64,000 bases of DNA from assembly GCF_030123505.1 (NCBI RefSeq), contig NZ_CP126115.1, forward strand, positions 3,548,001-3,612,000, written 5' to 3'. The position numbers and the translations under genes are program-made. A model generated the notes under the pieces. That model saw only the letters and a program-made list of their open reading frames with translations, ran no database searches and was not told where the DNA came from. Positions 16,658 to 24,963 of the stretch are shown here, piece by piece. How positions within the stretch are numbered: the stretch's first letter is position 1; each line of letters starts with the position of its first letter. Source of the DNA: Neobacillus sp. YX16 (GTDB lineage Bacteria; Bacillota; Bacilli; Bacillales; Cytobacillaceae).

Positions 16658-17635
16658 TCATTCAGTCCCTAGTGTAACCCCAAGTTTCTTTAAATATTTT
16701 CGGTAAGCAATGCTCATACGGTCGCATTTCAATGAAAGTTCTACCTGGAGATCAAGTGGTAAGAGCTCTGGTTTTTGATTTTCGACGATTGGTTTGTCTT
16801 GAGCAAAGATCATATCCTGAAAATCTATTGTTTCTTGGTCTGTTGTACCAGTTTCATAGTTAAAGGACATAATGCCATAAGCAATTGATTTACCTTCTGT
16901 AACCGGAAGAATGGTTAGTAAAATCGTCATTCTATTGTCTGTATCTGGGTCTCTTTTCGTGAAACGGACTGTTAAAGGACGAACGATTTCATAGGTGTAA
17001 TAAACATCCTTGGCAACTCCAGTACCATCCGGGTCTGGCTGGAAGATAGCTATTTCATCTGAGAAGATTCTATCTCCTTCTGTATGAACGTCATAATCAC
17101 CAATTTCCGGATGCTCTGGTACTCCAAGAAAGCCTTCATGAATAAAGGAAAGATGACCTACATCAAGAAAGTTCTCGACTACTCTTGGCGGATTCGCATT
17201 CACTTCCTGCGGTCCCCAGAGGATATTACGGTAACTACTATCACTGAATTCTGGATAAGGTAGAAATTCAGGATTGTTATTTTCAAGATTAATCCAAACA
17301 AATCCAAACTCTGCTCTACATGTATATTTAATCGCTCTAGCTTTAAGAGGAATGGATTTCCCTTCAGGAAGCTGTGGAATTTTTGTACATGTACCCTCAT
17401 CATTATATTCCCAGCCATGATATGGGCAAACAAGATTTCCGTCTCTCACGCAGCCTAGAGAAAGTGCAGCTCCTCGATGAATACATAAATCCTTAAAGGC
17501 ATGAATGCCTTGTTCATTTTGGAATAAAACAACTCTTTCGCCCATTACCACTACTTGTATTGGCTCTTCTTTTACATCTTCAATTTTACAAGCAACGATC
17601 CAATCACTACGTAAAACGGTATCATTGATTATCAT
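16658..17635 (-). CDS. Rieske non-heme iron oxygenase (VanA / N- or O-demethylase-like)
   Basis: A 325-residue oxygenase subunit. The Rieske 2Fe-2S centre is visible as C51-x-H53 and C70-x2-H73 (CIHRGAALS, CPYHGWEY). The mononuclear iron site is in ENFLDVGHLSFIHEG (N155, D158, H161, H166). Length and layout fit the three-component ring-hydroxylating or demethylating group (vanillate demethylase VanA, methylxanthine N-demethylases). No reductase or ferredoxin gene is adjacent, so it must borrow electrons. It is divergent from a purine permease around a PurR-like operator, which suggests a purine or N-heterocycle substrate; that is inference. The ATG is the first in frame. Confidence 0.88.
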   Translation of the reverse strand: MIINDTVLRSDWIVACKIEDVKEEPIQVVVMGERVVLFQNEQGIHAFKDLCIHRGAALSLGCVRDGNLVCPYHGWEYNDEGTCTKIPQLPEGKSIPLKARAIKYTCRAEFGFVWINLENNNPEFLPYPEFSDSSYRNILWGPQEVNANPPRVVENFLDVGHLSFIHEGFLGVPEHPEIGDYDVHTEGDRIFSDEIAIFQPDPDGTGVAKDVYYTYEIVRPLTVRFTKRDPDTDNRMTILLTILPVTEGKSIAYGIMSFNYETGTTDQETIDFQDMIFAQDKPIVENQKPELLPLDLQVELSLKCDRMSIAYRKYLKKLGVTLGTE

Positions 17636-17671
17636 TTTTACATCCCCTTCTGCTAACCTTGTACAACCTTT

Positions 17672-17700
17672 ATTTTAAAAAGAATAGATTTTAAAGTCAA
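17672..17700 (-). promoter_or_regulatory. Promoter of the Rieske oxygenase gene
   Basis: On the minus strand TTGACT (17695-17700), 17-base spacer, TAAAAT (17672-17677), 37 bases before the ATG. The -35 lies 10 bases from the PurBox-like operator. Confidence 0.6.
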
Positions 17701-17709
17701 CCCAAAACA

Positions 17710-17743
17710 CGAACGATATTTTAGTATAAATATAAATTATTCG
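17710..17743. promoter_or_regulatory. Candidate PurR operator (inverted PurBox pair)
   Basis: CGAACGATATT and, inverted, AATTATTCG are arranged so that CGAA to TTCG spans 34 bp. As I recall it, the B. subtilis pur operon control region has the same CGAAC...GTTCG arrangement and span. The pair sits almost midway between the two divergent -35 elements (10 and 11 bp away), an ideal position to control both the Rieske gene and the purine permease. Confidence 0.6.
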
Positions 17744-17754
17744 TTATTTATATA

Positions 17755-17783
17755 TTTACAATCAGAGAGTCCTTCATTATAAT
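17755..17783 (+). promoter_or_regulatory. Promoter of the NCS2 purine permease gene
   Basis: TTTACA (17755-17760), 17-base spacer, TATAAT (17778-17783). The leader of about 125 nt has no recognisable guanine riboswitch. Confidence 0.65.
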
Positions 17784-17914
17784 TCAAATAGGGTTTATAA
17801 CATCTGCGCAGTATTAACTCCCTAACAAACTATTTAATAGCCATTTTTTTATAACATTATCGAGTTTGATTTCATTACTTTTTACATAATCTAAAAATAA
17901 AGGAGCATGGTTCC

Positions 17915-19258
17915 GTGGCAAAAAATGAGCAAAACACGAACATTATAGTAGGAGTAGATGAAAAAATTGGCTGGGGTAAAGCATTACTGCTTGGTATGCA
18001 GCATGTACTGGCAATGGATTTATATATCGCTCCAATCATTATTGCGGGATTACTCGCGTTAGATACCATGAATACTACTTTCTTCATTCAAATGTGTTTC
18101 TTGGCTGCGGGAATTGCTACTCTCATTCAAACAATTGGCGGCCTCAGGTTGCCGGTTGTTCAAGGTCCTTCTTATGTGCCTATAGGTGCTTTAGCTGCGA
18201 TTGGCGGTAAGCTCGGAATGGGAGCCGTATTTGGTAGCCTGCTTCCAGGAGCGTTACTAATTGCCATCCTTGGCTATCCTCTGAAATGGTTTGCAAAATC
18301 GGTCAAAAAAATTATCCCGCCTCTAGTTGGAGGAACAGTTATTGTTATTGTGGGAATTTCCTTAATGCCATCTGCCTTTAATAGTATTTACAATGCACCA
18401 GGAAATGTAGGTCACAACGTACTAATCGCATTTGTTTCGGCAGCAGTCTTAATAATTTGTATCCTTCTTGGTCGAAAGAAAAAAGGTTATGGAACATTTT
18501 TCCGACTAGTTTCTGTTATTCTTGCGATTGTCGCAGGGACGATTACAGCTTCACTATTTGGTTCAGTTGATTTCTCCACAGTAAAAGAAGCAGCATGGTT
18601 TTCATTACCTAGCTTTTTCCCATTTGGAAAACCTGTCTTTGATTTACAAGCGATCCTAACAATGGTATTTATCTATCTTGTTATTTTAATAGAAACAACT
18701 GGTACTTGGTTCGTCGTTTCAACGGTAACGGGCAGTGAATTAGATGAAAAGAGATTGAACAGAGCATCAGTCGGTGAAGGGCTTGGTTGTTTTGTAGGAT
18801 CACTTTTCGGTGGTACCCCGATGACTGGGTATTCTTCTAACGCTGGAATTATTGCGATTACCGGAGTAGCAAGCAGAATGGCAATCATTAGCGCTGGGAT
18901 TATTTTAATCGCGTTAGGATTAATTCCAAAACTATCAGCAGTCATTACATGTGTACCTGAACCAGTAATCAATGGAATTTTCGGAGTTGTGTGTGTGGCG
19001 ATTGTCATGAATGGGATGAAAGTCATTCAGCACGTGGTAATCGATGATCGAAATATGATGGTAATCGGTGTCCCGATTCTATTAACAATTGGTACAATCG
19101 TTCTTCCAAAAGAAATTTTATACAGTGTCCCAGACTTTGCAAATTACATCTTATCTTCTGGAACAGCCGTTGGGGCTCTGGCTACGGTCATTCTAAATCT
19201 AGTTATTCCACAGGAACGGAAAAAAGTAGTTCCCACAAAACAAGAGTCACTAACTTAA
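17915..19258 (+). CDS. NCS2 family xanthine/uric acid (purine) permease
   Basis: A 447-residue, 14-helix nucleobase:cation symporter. Seen: GMQHVLAMDLYIAPI in TM1, GPSYVPIGA in TM3, the TM8 acidic residue in VILIETTGTW, the TM10 signature TGYSSNAGIIAITGVASR, and PEPVINGIFGVV. These place it with bacterial xanthine/urate transporters (PbuX/PucJ/PucK type). The start is GTG with AAGGAG 9 bases upstream. It is divergent from the Rieske oxygenase and shares its PurR-like operator. The purine class is likely; the exact base is not set. Confidence 0.88.
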   Translation: MAKNEQNTNIIVGVDEKIGWGKALLLGMQHVLAMDLYIAPIIIAGLLALDTMNTTFFIQMCFLAAGIATLIQTIGGLRLPVVQGPSYVPIGALAAIGGKLGMGAVFGSLLPGALLIAILGYPLKWFAKSVKKIIPPLVGGTVIVIVGISLMPSAFNSIYNAPGNVGHNVLIAFVSAAVLIICILLGRKKKGYGTFFRLVSVILAIVAGTITASLFGSVDFSTVKEAAWFSLPSFFPFGKPVFDLQAILTMVFIYLVILIETTGTWFVVSTVTGSELDEKRLNRASVGEGLGCFVGSLFGGTPMTGYSSNAGIIAITGVASRMAIISAGIILIALGLIPKLSAVITCVPEPVINGIFGVVCVAIVMNGMKVIQHVVIDDRNMMVIGVPILLTIGTIVLPKEILYSVPDFANYILSSGTAVGALATVILNLVIPQERKKVVPTKQESLT

Positions 19259-19263
19259 AGAGA

Positions 19264-19297
19264 AAGGACTGGCGAATATTTGCCAGTCCTTCTTCTT
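19264..19297. terminator. Bidirectional terminator between permease and GNAT genes
   Basis: AAGGACTGGC / GCCAGTCCTT stem (10 bp, 8-base loop) with TTCTTCTTT beyond, placed between convergent genes. Confidence 0.88.
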
Positions 19298-19299
19298 TC

Positions 19300-20052
19300 T
19301 TAATCATCAACTTTTTGGGTGTAATATTGATAGCCAAGATATTGATAGTTTTGCCTCTTATACATTTCTTTTGGGGTATCCTGACCATCCGCGACGAGGA
19401 TGACGGTCTTATCATGGAAGGTATCCATCACAAATTTTTGTATTCTGCTTCCGATTCCTTTCTTTTGAAAGGCCTCATCGACACCTAAATTATCAATTTC
19501 GGCTGTATCCTTCGAAATGATTACATCCACTGCCCCCGCAGGCGTACCTTTATATAAAGCTAGTAGCTGCATGATTGTTGGGTCTTCAAAGATACGTTTA
19601 TTTAACTCTACCTTTCGATTGGCAAAATCACTGCCAAATACAATATCCTGCTGATACTGTAAGGAAAGAAAATCCCTCAGGTTTTTTTCTGTTACGATTT
19701 GAACCTCAATGTCTGGGTTATCCTTCACTTCTGGAAACCGATTTGGTTGAATAGCATATAGTTCGAGAAAACCAATATCATAATCTGCTTGATTTAAGTA
19801 ATTTACTAACTCTGCTGGGACTTTTTTATCAACAGGAAATTTGAATTTTACGTGTTTCTGACCATTTCTTTGATGATACTCTCTTAAATAACTTTCTGCG
19901 TTTTTAAATTCACCCAGTGAAGGAAAGGTTTTAAACTCAATATAATTACTATCATATCTTGATAACATTTCTGGAAAGTGAAAATGTTTAAATAGATTAT
20001 TCTCAGCTACTACATGACTATGAATAAAGATATTTTCAAATGTAATTTGCAT
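19300..20052 (-). CDS. GNAT family N-acetyltransferase (250 aa)
   Basis: The N-terminal half (1-130) is a divergent GNAT-like fold; the C-terminal half carries the acetyl-CoA site DNLGVDEAFQKKGIGSRIQKFV (Q/RxxGxG/A type) and a closing MYKRQNYQYLGYQYY strand. The ATG at 20052 is used because AAGGGGA is 8 bases upstream; the upstream ATG would place that site inside the gene. It follows the Nudix gene closely, so the two are likely co-transcribed. Substrate unknown. Confidence 0.82.
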   Translation of the reverse strand: MQITFENIFIHSHVVAENNLFKHFHFPEMLSRYDSNYIEFKTFPSLGEFKNAESYLREYHQRNGQKHVKFKFPVDKKVPAELVNYLNQADYDIGFLELYAIQPNRFPEVKDNPDIEVQIVTEKNLRDFLSLQYQQDIVFGSDFANRKVELNKRIFEDPTIMQLLALYKGTPAGAVDVIISKDTAEIDNLGVDEAFQKKGIGSRIQKFVMDTFHDKTVILVADGQDTPKEMYKRQNYQYLGYQYYTQKVDD

Positions 20053-20090
20053 GAACCAGGTCCCCTTCTGCATGAAGAATAAACAAAATA

Positions 20091-20780
20091 CTATAAATTT
20101 TTTATCAAATGAATTAAACGCATCAAATCGTCTTTGGATACGGACAACTTTAAGATACCGCTTTTTTGGAAGTCGATGATTGCTTGAAGTGTGAGAATGG
20201 TAGGTGGTGCAAGTTTTATTTCTTTATTTTGAAATGCAGCTAATGCTTCTTCTGGCTTGATCCAGGCGGCTTCATCAATTTCCTTTTGATCTGGTTCTGG
20301 ATTTTGACCTTTTGGTAGCTTCGCTAGAAAGAAACGGGTATCAAAACGAATCGGACTTTCCTCTGGTGTGATAATTTGACCGAAATATGTTAAACATTGA
20401 GGATCAAAATAAAGATTTTCTTGTTCTAACAATCGAATAAAAGGTATTTCACCTTCTAGAAGATCTTTTCGATATTTTTCTACCTTTTCCTTTGGCAATT
20501 GAACAGGTGAACCGTCTTTCTTGTTACCCAACAAAATCCCAACTTCTTCAAATAATTCTCTTGCTGCAGCGACATAATATGAAAGACTAATAGAAAGCTG
20601 TGTTTCATTGGTATTCACATAATCATTTTCAACAAATGCATCATATTTTTCTACGGCTCCTCCGGGAAAAACGTGAAATCCCCCCATAAACCTCATCGTG
20701 GTTGGCCGTTTTGTTAAATACACCCTTGATGATTCGTCCATCAATACAACGGTTGAAGCCGGTTTTGGTGTTGCTGCCAT
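20091..20780 (-). CDS. Nudix hydrolase with long insertion in the Nudix box (NUDT19-like)
   Basis: A 229-residue hydrolase of nucleoside-diphosphate-linked compounds. The fold starts at PKPASTVVLMD and carries RFMGGFHVFPGGAVEK, an insertion of about 30 residues, then the Nudix core AAARELFEEVGILLG (RExxEExG). The insertion is typical of the NUDT19/RP2 subgroup, whose known members hydrolyse acyl-CoA or CoA; whether this one does is inference. GGGGGTGG precedes the ATG. It lies in a run with the GNAT (38 bases downstream) and a hypothetical gene upstream. Confidence 0.85.
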   Translation of the reverse strand: MAATPKPASTVVLMDESSRVYLTKRPTTMRFMGGFHVFPGGAVEKYDAFVENDYVNTNETQLSISLSYYVAAARELFEEVGILLGNKKDGSPVQLPKEKVEKYRKDLLEGEIPFIRLLEQENLYFDPQCLTYFGQIITPEESPIRFDTRFFLAKLPKGQNPEPDQKEIDEAAWIKPEEALAAFQNKEIKLAPPTILTLQAIIDFQKSGILKLSVSKDDLMRLIHLIKNL

Positions 20781-20818
20781 CGAAGTTCCACCCCCACTAT
20801 TTTTTTAAAACACTCATT

Positions 20819-21316
20819 TCATTCCTGCTTTTTCAAATATTCAGATATAAACTCTTGCATTAATTCATTTAAACTCGCCTTTTTTTGCCTTTTTAACCAT
20901 TCGACCTGATTGATGGGCAGATTTAATTTTAGGTTAATGTTCTCATTAGGCATTTCTACTTTTCTAATTTCTTCTAACGTTACTCCCTCTTCTACATTGG
21001 GAAACCATGAACTACTTTCATTCACCCGATCAAGCTCTCCATACTCATCTATCTCATGGAGGTCACAGAATAAATTAAGCTGCGGCAATCCTCCAGACAG
21101 TGTTTTTAGATGCATGATGGAATCTATCAGTCTGCCATTTTCTAGCTCTATCTCAATAATTAGATTTTGCTCTTTTTTATATTTTCTCTCTGTCACTTCA
21201 CTTACAACCAAATCCAATTCAAGCGTATATCCCGAATGTGATTCAAAGATATAAATCGCACTATTAAAGACATGTATATTCTCCCCATCAATTTTTACGG
21301 ATTTAACAACAGCCAT
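20819..21316 (-). CDS. Hypothetical protein (165 aa)
   Basis: A beta-rich N-terminal part (DGENIHVFNSAIYIFE, GYTLELDLVVSE) is followed by an amphipathic C-terminal helix rich in Lys and Glu (QVEWLKRQKKASLNELMQEF), which resembles a ribbon-helix-helix or oligomerisation helix. ATG 21316 has GGAGG 8 bases upstream. First gene of the run with the Nudix and GNAT genes. Not recognised. Confidence 0.65.
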   Translation of the reverse strand: MAVVKSVKIDGENIHVFNSAIYIFESHSGYTLELDLVVSEVTERKYKKEQNLIIEIELENGRLIDSIMHLKTLSGGLPQLNLFCDLHEIDEYGELDRVNESSSWFPNVEEGVTLEEIRKVEMPNENINLKLNLPINQVEWLKRQKKASLNELMQEFISEYLKKQE

Positions 21317-21513
21317 AAACCATTCCTCCAAAAAGCAGTACCAATATTAATAATCTAATTTTATACCAAAATTGGGGACTTGTTAACTGAATAAAAAACC
21401 GCATTAAAGAATATCCACCCTGCGAAAAAAACAACTTAATAATTCATAAATAAAGTTAAAGAAATGTTCACAGCTTATTGTGCTTTATTGCGTTAAAATA
21501 AAGGCAAATAAAT

Positions 21514-21531
21514 ATGTGATAAACTTCACAA
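21514..21531 (+). promoter_or_regulatory. Rex operator-like site upstream of the formate/nitrite transporter gene
   Basis: ATGTGATAAACTTCACAA matches the Rex consensus TTGTGAA-N4-TTCACAA at 12 of 14 fixed positions. B. subtilis ywcJ, of the same transporter family, is a known Rex (NADH-sensing repressor) target. The core TGTGA-N6-TCACA also fits Fnr, but the site lies only 29 bases before the start codon, which suits a repressor better than an activator. Confidence 0.6.
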
Positions 21532-21559
21532 TATATGCAGTTAGAAAGGAAAAACGGTC

Positions 21560-22387
21560 ATGTCACTACACAAACCCGATCAGATACTAGAAATATCAAT
21601 TAAAAATGGAATAAAAAAGACCAGTTATCCGTTATTAACCACCCTTCTATTAGGATTCCAAGCAGGTGCATTTATTTCATTAGGATTCCTGCTATATATA
21701 CGTGTGACAGCACCGCTATCCGAAGGTTTATCCGGGCTTAGCGCGATTTTAGGTGCCTCAGTCTTCCCAATCGGACTAATCCTTACATTAATTGCAGGTG
21801 GAGAGCTGCTCACTGGGAATATGATGGTAGTTCCTCTGGCGAGATTTTCAAATAAAATTAAAACGAAGCAGGTTCTGCAAAATTGGTTTCTTATCACCGT
21901 CAGTAATTTTCTAGGCGCCATCTTCGTGGCATACTTTTTTGGACATATTGTAGGTTTAACGGAAACAGGCGTCTATTTGGAAAGTACAGCTCATATTGCT
22001 GAACACAAAATAGATGCAACCTTTCTTCAAGCTTTTGTCTCAGGTATCGGCTGTAACTGGCTTGTAGCTGCAGCTGTGTGGCTATCCTATGGAAGTGAAG
22101 ATATGATTGGAAAAATTGCAGGCATTTGGTTTCCAACTATGGCATTTGTCGCGATTGGATTTCAACACGTCGTTGCCAACATGTTTGTCATCCCAGCAGC
22201 AATATTTGCTGGACACCTTACCTGGATGGATTATATAAATAATTTCATCCCTGTCTTCTTAGGGAATGCTGTTGGCGGAGCTCTGTTTATCGGTATGGCG
22301 TATTGGTTTGCCTATAAAAAGAATGAATACACCGTAATTGAAGGATCTAAAAAGCCAGGAATATTTGAGAAGAAAATTGGATTATAA
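21560..22387 (+). CDS. Formate/nitrite transporter (FNT) family channel, YwcJ-like
   Basis: A 275-residue protein with six TM helices forming the pentameric FNT pore. Seen: AGAFISLGFLLY after TM1, GGELLTGNMM, and IGFQHVVANMFVIPA (family signature with the central histidine). It moves formate, nitrite or related anions. The start has AAAGGA 9 bases upstream. A Rex-type operator upstream suggests induction when NADH is high (oxygen limitation or fermentation). It is a monocistronic unit ending at a bidirectional terminator. Confidence 0.9.
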   Translation: MSLHKPDQILEISIKNGIKKTSYPLLTTLLLGFQAGAFISLGFLLYIRVTAPLSEGLSGLSAILGASVFPIGLILTLIAGGELLTGNMMVVPLARFSNKIKTKQVLQNWFLITVSNFLGAIFVAYFFGHIVGLTETGVYLESTAHIAEHKIDATFLQAFVSGIGCNWLVAAAVWLSYGSEDMIGKIAGIWFPTMAFVAIGFQHVVANMFVIPAAIFAGHLTWMDYINNFIPVFLGNAVGGALFIGMAYWFAYKKNEYTVIEGSKKPGIFEKKIGL

Positions 22388-22474
22388 AAGGTCGATAAAA
22401 ATGTCAGAATCCAGCTAATCGGTCAGGTACTTTATGTATTTTAAACTATTTTAATGATAGGAAAGCCTATACAA

Positions 22475-22504
22475 AAGAGCCGTGTTCATCAACACGGCTT
22501 TTTC
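22475..22504. terminator. Bidirectional terminator
   Basis: AGCCGTGTT CATC AACACGGCT stem-loop with A- and T-runs on both sides, between convergent FNT and PRPP synthetase genes. Confidence 0.9.
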
Positions 22505-22513
22505 TATATTTTC

Positions 22514-23464
22514 CTATTCAAACAATGGACTCACTGCTCTTTCATTATGAATTCGGTCAATTGCGTCTGCTAGTAATGGGGCTACCGACAACATCGTAAT
22601 TTTATTAATCATCTTTTCTTCGGTCTGCTCAATCGTGTTCGTTATCACTAATTCTTGAATAGCTGATGATTTAATTTTTTCAACAGCAGATTGTGAGAGA
22701 ACAGCATGTGTACAGCAAGCGTAAACTGCTTTTGCCCCATGCTCTACTAGGGCATTGGCAGCTAAAGTCTGCGTGGTAGCAGTATTAATTAAATCATCAA
22801 CAATAATCGTATTTTTCCCTTCAACATTCCCAATGATCTCAAATATTTCGGAAACATTAGGTTCAGGACGTCGTCGATCAATGAGGGCAATGGGGGCATT
22901 TAAAATATTGGCCATTTTCCTTGCTCTCCCAACAGCACCATTATGTGGTGCAACAACAACCACATCCTCAAGTCCCTTTTTCTCAAAATACTCGGTTAGA
23001 ATCGGAATTCCAACTAACTGATCCACTGGAATATCAAAAAAGCCCTGGACCTGTGGTGAATGGAAGTCCATCGTCAATACCCTGGTTGCACCTGATTTTT
23101 CTAGAAGGTTCGCAATTAATTTGGCTGTAATTGGTTCCCTTGATCTTGCTTTACGATCCTGACGTGCATAGCTGTAATAAGGGATAACAACGTTAATCAT
23201 TTTGGCTGAAGCTCTTTTCAAAGCATCAATCATAATGAGCAGTTCCATGATATGATCATTATTTGGATGTGAAGTCGATTGAACAACATATACATCACAG
23301 CCCCGCACGCTTTCCTCTATGTTCACCTGGATTTCCCCATCACTAAATTGTTTGACCGAGCTCTTCCCAACCTCACAGCCTAAATGTGCAGCTATTTCTT
23401 TTGCCAGACTTTGATTTGAATTTAATGAAAACAATTTAAACTTTTTATTCAATTGATACGACAC
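22514..23464 (-). CDS. Ribose-phosphate pyrophosphokinase (PRPP synthetase) paralogue with altered active-site loops
   Basis: A 316-residue protein clearly homologous to Prs along its length: [34 protein letters not shown] (ATP site), [16 protein letters not shown]. But key loops differ from canonical Bacillus Prs, as I recall it: SPDHGG is A172-P-H-N-G-A, the flexible-loop DKRRP is DRRRP (K197 to R), and the PRPP loop DDIIDTAGT is DDLINTATT (D to N227, G to T230). It is not beside glmU as housekeeping prs usually is. It is probably a second copy, possibly of changed activity or regulatory. The start is GTG with GGGGGA upstream. Confidence 0.85.
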   Translation of the reverse strand: MSYQLNKKFKLFSLNSNQSLAKEIAAHLGCEVGKSSVKQFSDGEIQVNIEESVRGCDVYVVQSTSHPNNDHIMELLIMIDALKRASAKMINVVIPYYSYARQDRKARSREPITAKLIANLLEKSGATRVLTMDFHSPQVQGFFDIPVDQLVGIPILTEYFEKKGLEDVVVVAPHNGAVGRARKMANILNAPIALIDRRRPEPNVSEIFEIIGNVEGKNTIIVDDLINTATTQTLAANALVEHGAKAVYACCTHAVLSQSAVEKIKSSAIQELVITNTIEQTEEKMINKITMLSVAPLLADAIDRIHNERAVSPLFE

Positions 23465-23668
23465 TTTATGTCCCCCATGCTTTGTTTATTTACAATTAAT
23501 ATTTTAGTCCATCTACTTATTCTACATGAAATGGGGTCTTCAGAACAATATTTACAACTAAATGAATAATAAAACACAACCGATGTGTCCCAGCTTAGGA
23601 ATTTATTAACAATAAGCATGATTGGTCTCATATAATTTTACGAACCCTTCACCTATTTAAAAATTAGA

Positions 23669-24421
23669 TTATGACAAGTACTTTTTTTGCGTAAACTCCC
23701 TTGCTTCGTGATCACATTCCTCGAGAAATGGACATATATTGCATTCATTTACATTGTTCGTCTTAAAGTAGTTAGAAGAATCCTCAATTGAATACTTCAT
23801 TACTTGCAGGTAGTTAAGACCTTCCTGTAAATCCTCTTTGGTGGGGGTAAAGACATGCTTCATTCCATCCAAAAGTGTAACCACTTCTACTCGCTTCGGA
23901 GTTCTTTTTAATACCTTCTCAGAAAAAACGATTGACAAATGATAGTAAAGCGTCAACATTTCTGGCGAAGCGTCGACTAAGTACTTTTTTATTACAAAGG
24001 AAGAATCAGACCACTCAGCAACATCAAACGTTAATGATAAATCAACTTCCAGTTCCTCAATATATGTATTTAGTTTTTCAAACAAAAATAAGGGTGGTGT
24101 TCTCTTCGATTCGGCTGTGATATTTTCCATTAGATAATCTGTTATTTTTGCGATGACCAAATAATATTGAATCCTTGATTCAAATATTTGGGGAGAGACC
24201 TTACTCCAATATTCATCAATCAACCTTAACACTTTACCTGAATGACGGTGTTCGGCTGGAAGCTGGTAAAAGGAATACACCACTTTATTCACGACGTGTT
24301 GGGCGACTTGCCTCCAGTTTATCGATTTTTTTCTCTTCTCAATAAACTCAAAATAAAATTTATAGGGACAGGTGATGAAATCTTTTAAGTTCTCTTCTGT
24401 TATTGTCTGTATTTGATTCAT
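23669..24421 (-). CDS. Cas4/AddB-like 4Fe-4S protein of the PD-(D/E)XK nuclease superfamily, Fur-box regulated
   Basis: A 250-residue protein. It has the cysteine pattern of AddB/Cas4 iron-staple nucleases: one Cys near the N-terminus (C18 in FITCPYKFYFEF) and CNICPFLEEC at the C-terminus (C227, C230, C236). The region VDASPEMLTLYYHLSIVF resembles the Q/DxxLxxY helix after the nuclease core. The D...ExK catalytic residues are not obvious (FVIKKYL stands where they are expected), so it may be an inactive relative. A perfect Fur box overlaps its promoter. RBS GGGGG is 6 bases before the ATG. Function unknown. Confidence 0.72.
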   Translation of the reverse strand: MNQIQTITEENLKDFITCPYKFYFEFIEKRKKSINWRQVAQHVVNKVVYSFYQLPAEHRHSGKVLRLIDEYWSKVSPQIFESRIQYYLVIAKITDYLMENITAESKRTPPLFLFEKLNTYIEELEVDLSLTFDVAEWSDSSFVIKKYLVDASPEMLTLYYHLSIVFSEKVLKRTPKRVEVVTLLDGMKHVFTPTKEDLQEGLNYLQVMKYSIEDSSNYFKTNNVNECNICPFLEECDHEAREFTQKKYLS

Positions 24422-24453
24422 TTACATCCCCCGCAAAAAATCTATTTGATTTG

Positions 24454-24483
24454 ATAATAATTGATAATGATTATCAATGTCAA
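24454..24483 (-). promoter_or_regulatory. Promoter with embedded perfect Fur box
   Basis: On the minus strand TTGACA (24478-24483), 18-base spacer, TATTAT (24454-24459). The spacer contains TGATAATGATTATCA (24462-24476), an exact 7-1-7 Fur box (TGATAAT-N-ATTATCA). Fur-Fe(II) bound there would block RNA polymerase. The site may also affect the divergent small gene at 24595. Confidence 0.82.
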
Positions 24484-24594
24484 TCAATTTCATAAATTTA
24501 GATACTAAATTAATTGAATTATTAAATTTTTGGCAAGAATTTGTTCGAGGCACATATATTTTTGGCAGGATGATATTGAAGGAGGACATGAAAA

Positions 24595-24828
24595 ATGATG
24601 ACATCTGAGGGTATGCGCTTACGAAAAATCCAGAGGCTTGCTCATGAAATTATGGATGAGGTAAATTTGAGAGAAGTACAAATTCCGCCTGAACTCCTAA
24701 CAATGGTAATCGATAACCTATCCCGTGCTGTTGGTGACTTAACAGACCCTTCCGGAAACTACTCTTTAAGTTACCTTGAAGAAAAAGTCGGAAATGCTCA
24801 TTCTCTATTAGTAAAAAAGAAACAATGA
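24595..24828 (+). CDS. Small hypothetical protein (77 aa)
   Basis: A helical, soluble 77-residue protein (MRLRKIQRLAHEIMDEVNLRE...) with no known motif. GGAGG lies 9 bases before the first ATG. It is divergent from the Fur-box gene, with 173 bases between them, and is followed by its own terminator. Confidence 0.65.
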   Translation: MMTSEGMRLRKIQRLAHEIMDEVNLREVQIPPELLTMVIDNLSRAVGDLTDPSGNYSLSYLEEKVGNAHSLLVKKKQ

Positions 24829-24863
24829 ATTTACTAGTTTATCAGCCGAAATAAACCTTTATT

Positions 24864-24902
24864 AGAGCCCACTAAATGGACCGCTGCAGTGGGTTCTTTT
24901 TT
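24864..24902 (+). terminator. Terminator after the small hypothetical gene
   Basis: AGAGCCCACT / AGTGGGTTCT stem, 14-base loop, followed by TTTTT. Confidence 0.85.
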
Positions 24903-24963
24903 ATAAAAGTGAAACATAAACACTCGGGTATTCGTACTAATGGTATGGAAGGATGTGGGAGCA

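Noticed and set aside
17784..17914. Possible guanine riboswitch before the purine permease
   Set aside because: The conserved purine-aptamer core (paired loops with TATA...TCTACC) is not present; a PurR-like operator explains purine control better.
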